64,000 bases of DNA from Verrucomicrobiales bacterium (lineage in GTDB: Bacteria > Verrucomicrobiota > Verrucomicrobiia > Verrucomicrobiales > DEV007), in NCBI GenBank assembly GCA_016795385.1, contig JAEUHI010000052.1:1-64000 (forward strand). The letters run 5' to 3'. Under the pieces are notes generated by a model that searched no databases, had not been told where the DNA came from, and saw nothing but the letters and a program-made list of their open reading frames with translations. The translations under genes were made by a program, and so were the position numbers. This document shows, piece after piece, positions 63,450 to 64,000 of this stretch. Each line of letters begins with the position of its first letter. The first letter of the stretch is position 1.

Positions 63450-64000
63450 TTGAGAACCGTCTTCTTTTGCCTCGCCCTTGGGTTGATCGGCTGGATGTTG
63501 ATCCAGCCTTTCCGGGCGATCTCCCATCCACCCGGTGTCCTCGCGCCCGGTGATCCGGTGCAATTGACGCTCCCTGAAAACGCGCCCGAAATTCGTCTCA
63601 AGGGATGGACGCTCACCCCTCTCGCCACTTATTCGATCCACGCACGGGTCCTTTCGAAGCGAAAATACTCCTCCGACTCCACCTCGGCGATCTCACCTCT
63701 CGACTTTCTCGTCGGCTGGGGACCGATGTCCGATAGCTCGATCCTCGGGACGATGTCTTTCCGCCAGAGTCAGCGTTTTGGTTATTGGCAACCTGGTCAG
63801 AACACACCGCTTTCTCCGGCTGAGATCGCAAGCCATGCCGCAAACATCCACCTCATTCCCGCGAACGATGCGGTGAGGGATCGCCTCGCTTCGCTCCGGG
63901 TGGGTTCCCTCGTGCAATTACGGGGCAAACTCGTCGAAGCCACCCTCGCGGGCAACAAGGGTGCCCCATGGCGCAGTTCCCTCACCCGTACCGATACCGG
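63450..64000 (+). CDS. membrane-anchored protein, cut by window end, TTG start
   Basis: At least 183 residues; the 3' end is outside. A stop codon (63447-63449) immediately precedes TTG at 63450, so this TTG or a later codon (TTG at 63483, ATG at 63495) must start the gene. The N-terminus is a membrane helix (about 2-20, VFFCLALGLIGWMLI). The soluble part has LKGWTLTPLATYSIHARVLS, DFLVGWGPMSDSSIL, SQRFGYWQPGQ, ASHAANIHLIP and RVGSLVQLRGKLVEA, ending in RSSLTRTDTG. This series resembles a conserved bacterial family of unknown function that I recall with GWGPMSD and HxANxHLIP blocks. Confidence 0.8.
   Translation, partial: MRTVFFCLALGLIGWMLIQPFRAISHPPGVLAPGDPVQLTLPENAPEIRLKGWTLTPLATYSIHARVLSKRKYSSDSTSAISPLDFLVGWGPMSDSSILGTMSFRQSQRFGYWQPGQNTPLSPAEIASHAANIHLIPANDAVRDRLASLRVGSLVQLRGKLVEATLAGNKGAPWRSSLTRTDT

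Overview
The window looks like chromosomal DNA of a high-GC member of the Verrucomicrobiota, probably order Verrucomicrobiales. The clues are family content, not a marker gene: a DUF1080 protein, ThuA proteins, a ThuA / PVC-type dehydrogenase / cytochrome c fusion, an autotransporter-associated beta-strand repeat protein with a PEP-CTERM tail, TPR-vWA proteins, a GSDH-cytochrome protein with the TSADLETW-type C-terminal module, and genes that often lack a Shine-Dalgarno sequence. No rRNA, CRISPR array, transposase or integrase was seen.

Left part (1-20.4 kb): a heavy-metal homeostasis cluster. It holds a Zn/Cd-type P1B-ATPase, a secreted His/Gly repeat protein, two paralogous SAM methyltransferases at its left end, and two separate HME-RND efflux operons, both on the minus strand. 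Each operon has an outer-membrane factor, an adaptor and a pump, and each ends in a small secreted protein with a Cys-rich C-terminal tail. Between the operons lies a plus-strand trio in the order small membrane anti-sigma / periplasmic metal sensor / ECF sigma factor, the same logic and order as cnrYXH of Cupriavidus. A TM-HAMP orphan follows it. The likely circuit is: periplasmic metal is sensed by the X-like protein, which releases the ECF factor from the Y-like anti-sigma; the ECF factor then turns on one or both flanking efflux operons.

Middle part (20.4-27.1 kb): a low-density accessory stretch with two small HTH regulators, a zinc-ribbon membrane protein, and a type I restriction-modification locus with a full hsdM. 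Its second gene is an in-frame fusion of the front of HsdS to the C-terminal end of HsdR, so the nuclease and motor are gone. A 1.16-kb gene-free stretch follows, carrying GTGTATCA repeats and the 3' part of a tRNA-Thr(CGU). That fragment is the kind of scar a tRNA-integrating island leaves at its far end, so some or all of the left 27 kb may be an integrated island.

Right part (27.1-64 kb): ordinary chromosomal gene content. It includes a TPR-vWA membrane protein, an adenylate-kinase-like protein, an SGNH hydrolase, DUF1080 and TPR-thioredoxin proteins, FtsH, an ECF sigma factor, a vWA / histidine kinase / response regulator operon with a 30-bp perfect palindrome inside it, a secreted triple-repeat protein, ThuA coupled to glutamate racemase, an alpha/beta hydrolase, two large secreted cytochrome-bearing proteins, a NaChBac-type sodium channel, an Rpn-family nuclease, Fpg, a PEP-CTERM surface protein divergent from a subtilase, a GYF/DUF4328 membrane protein, and a TTG-initiated, probably leaderless gene cut by the window end.
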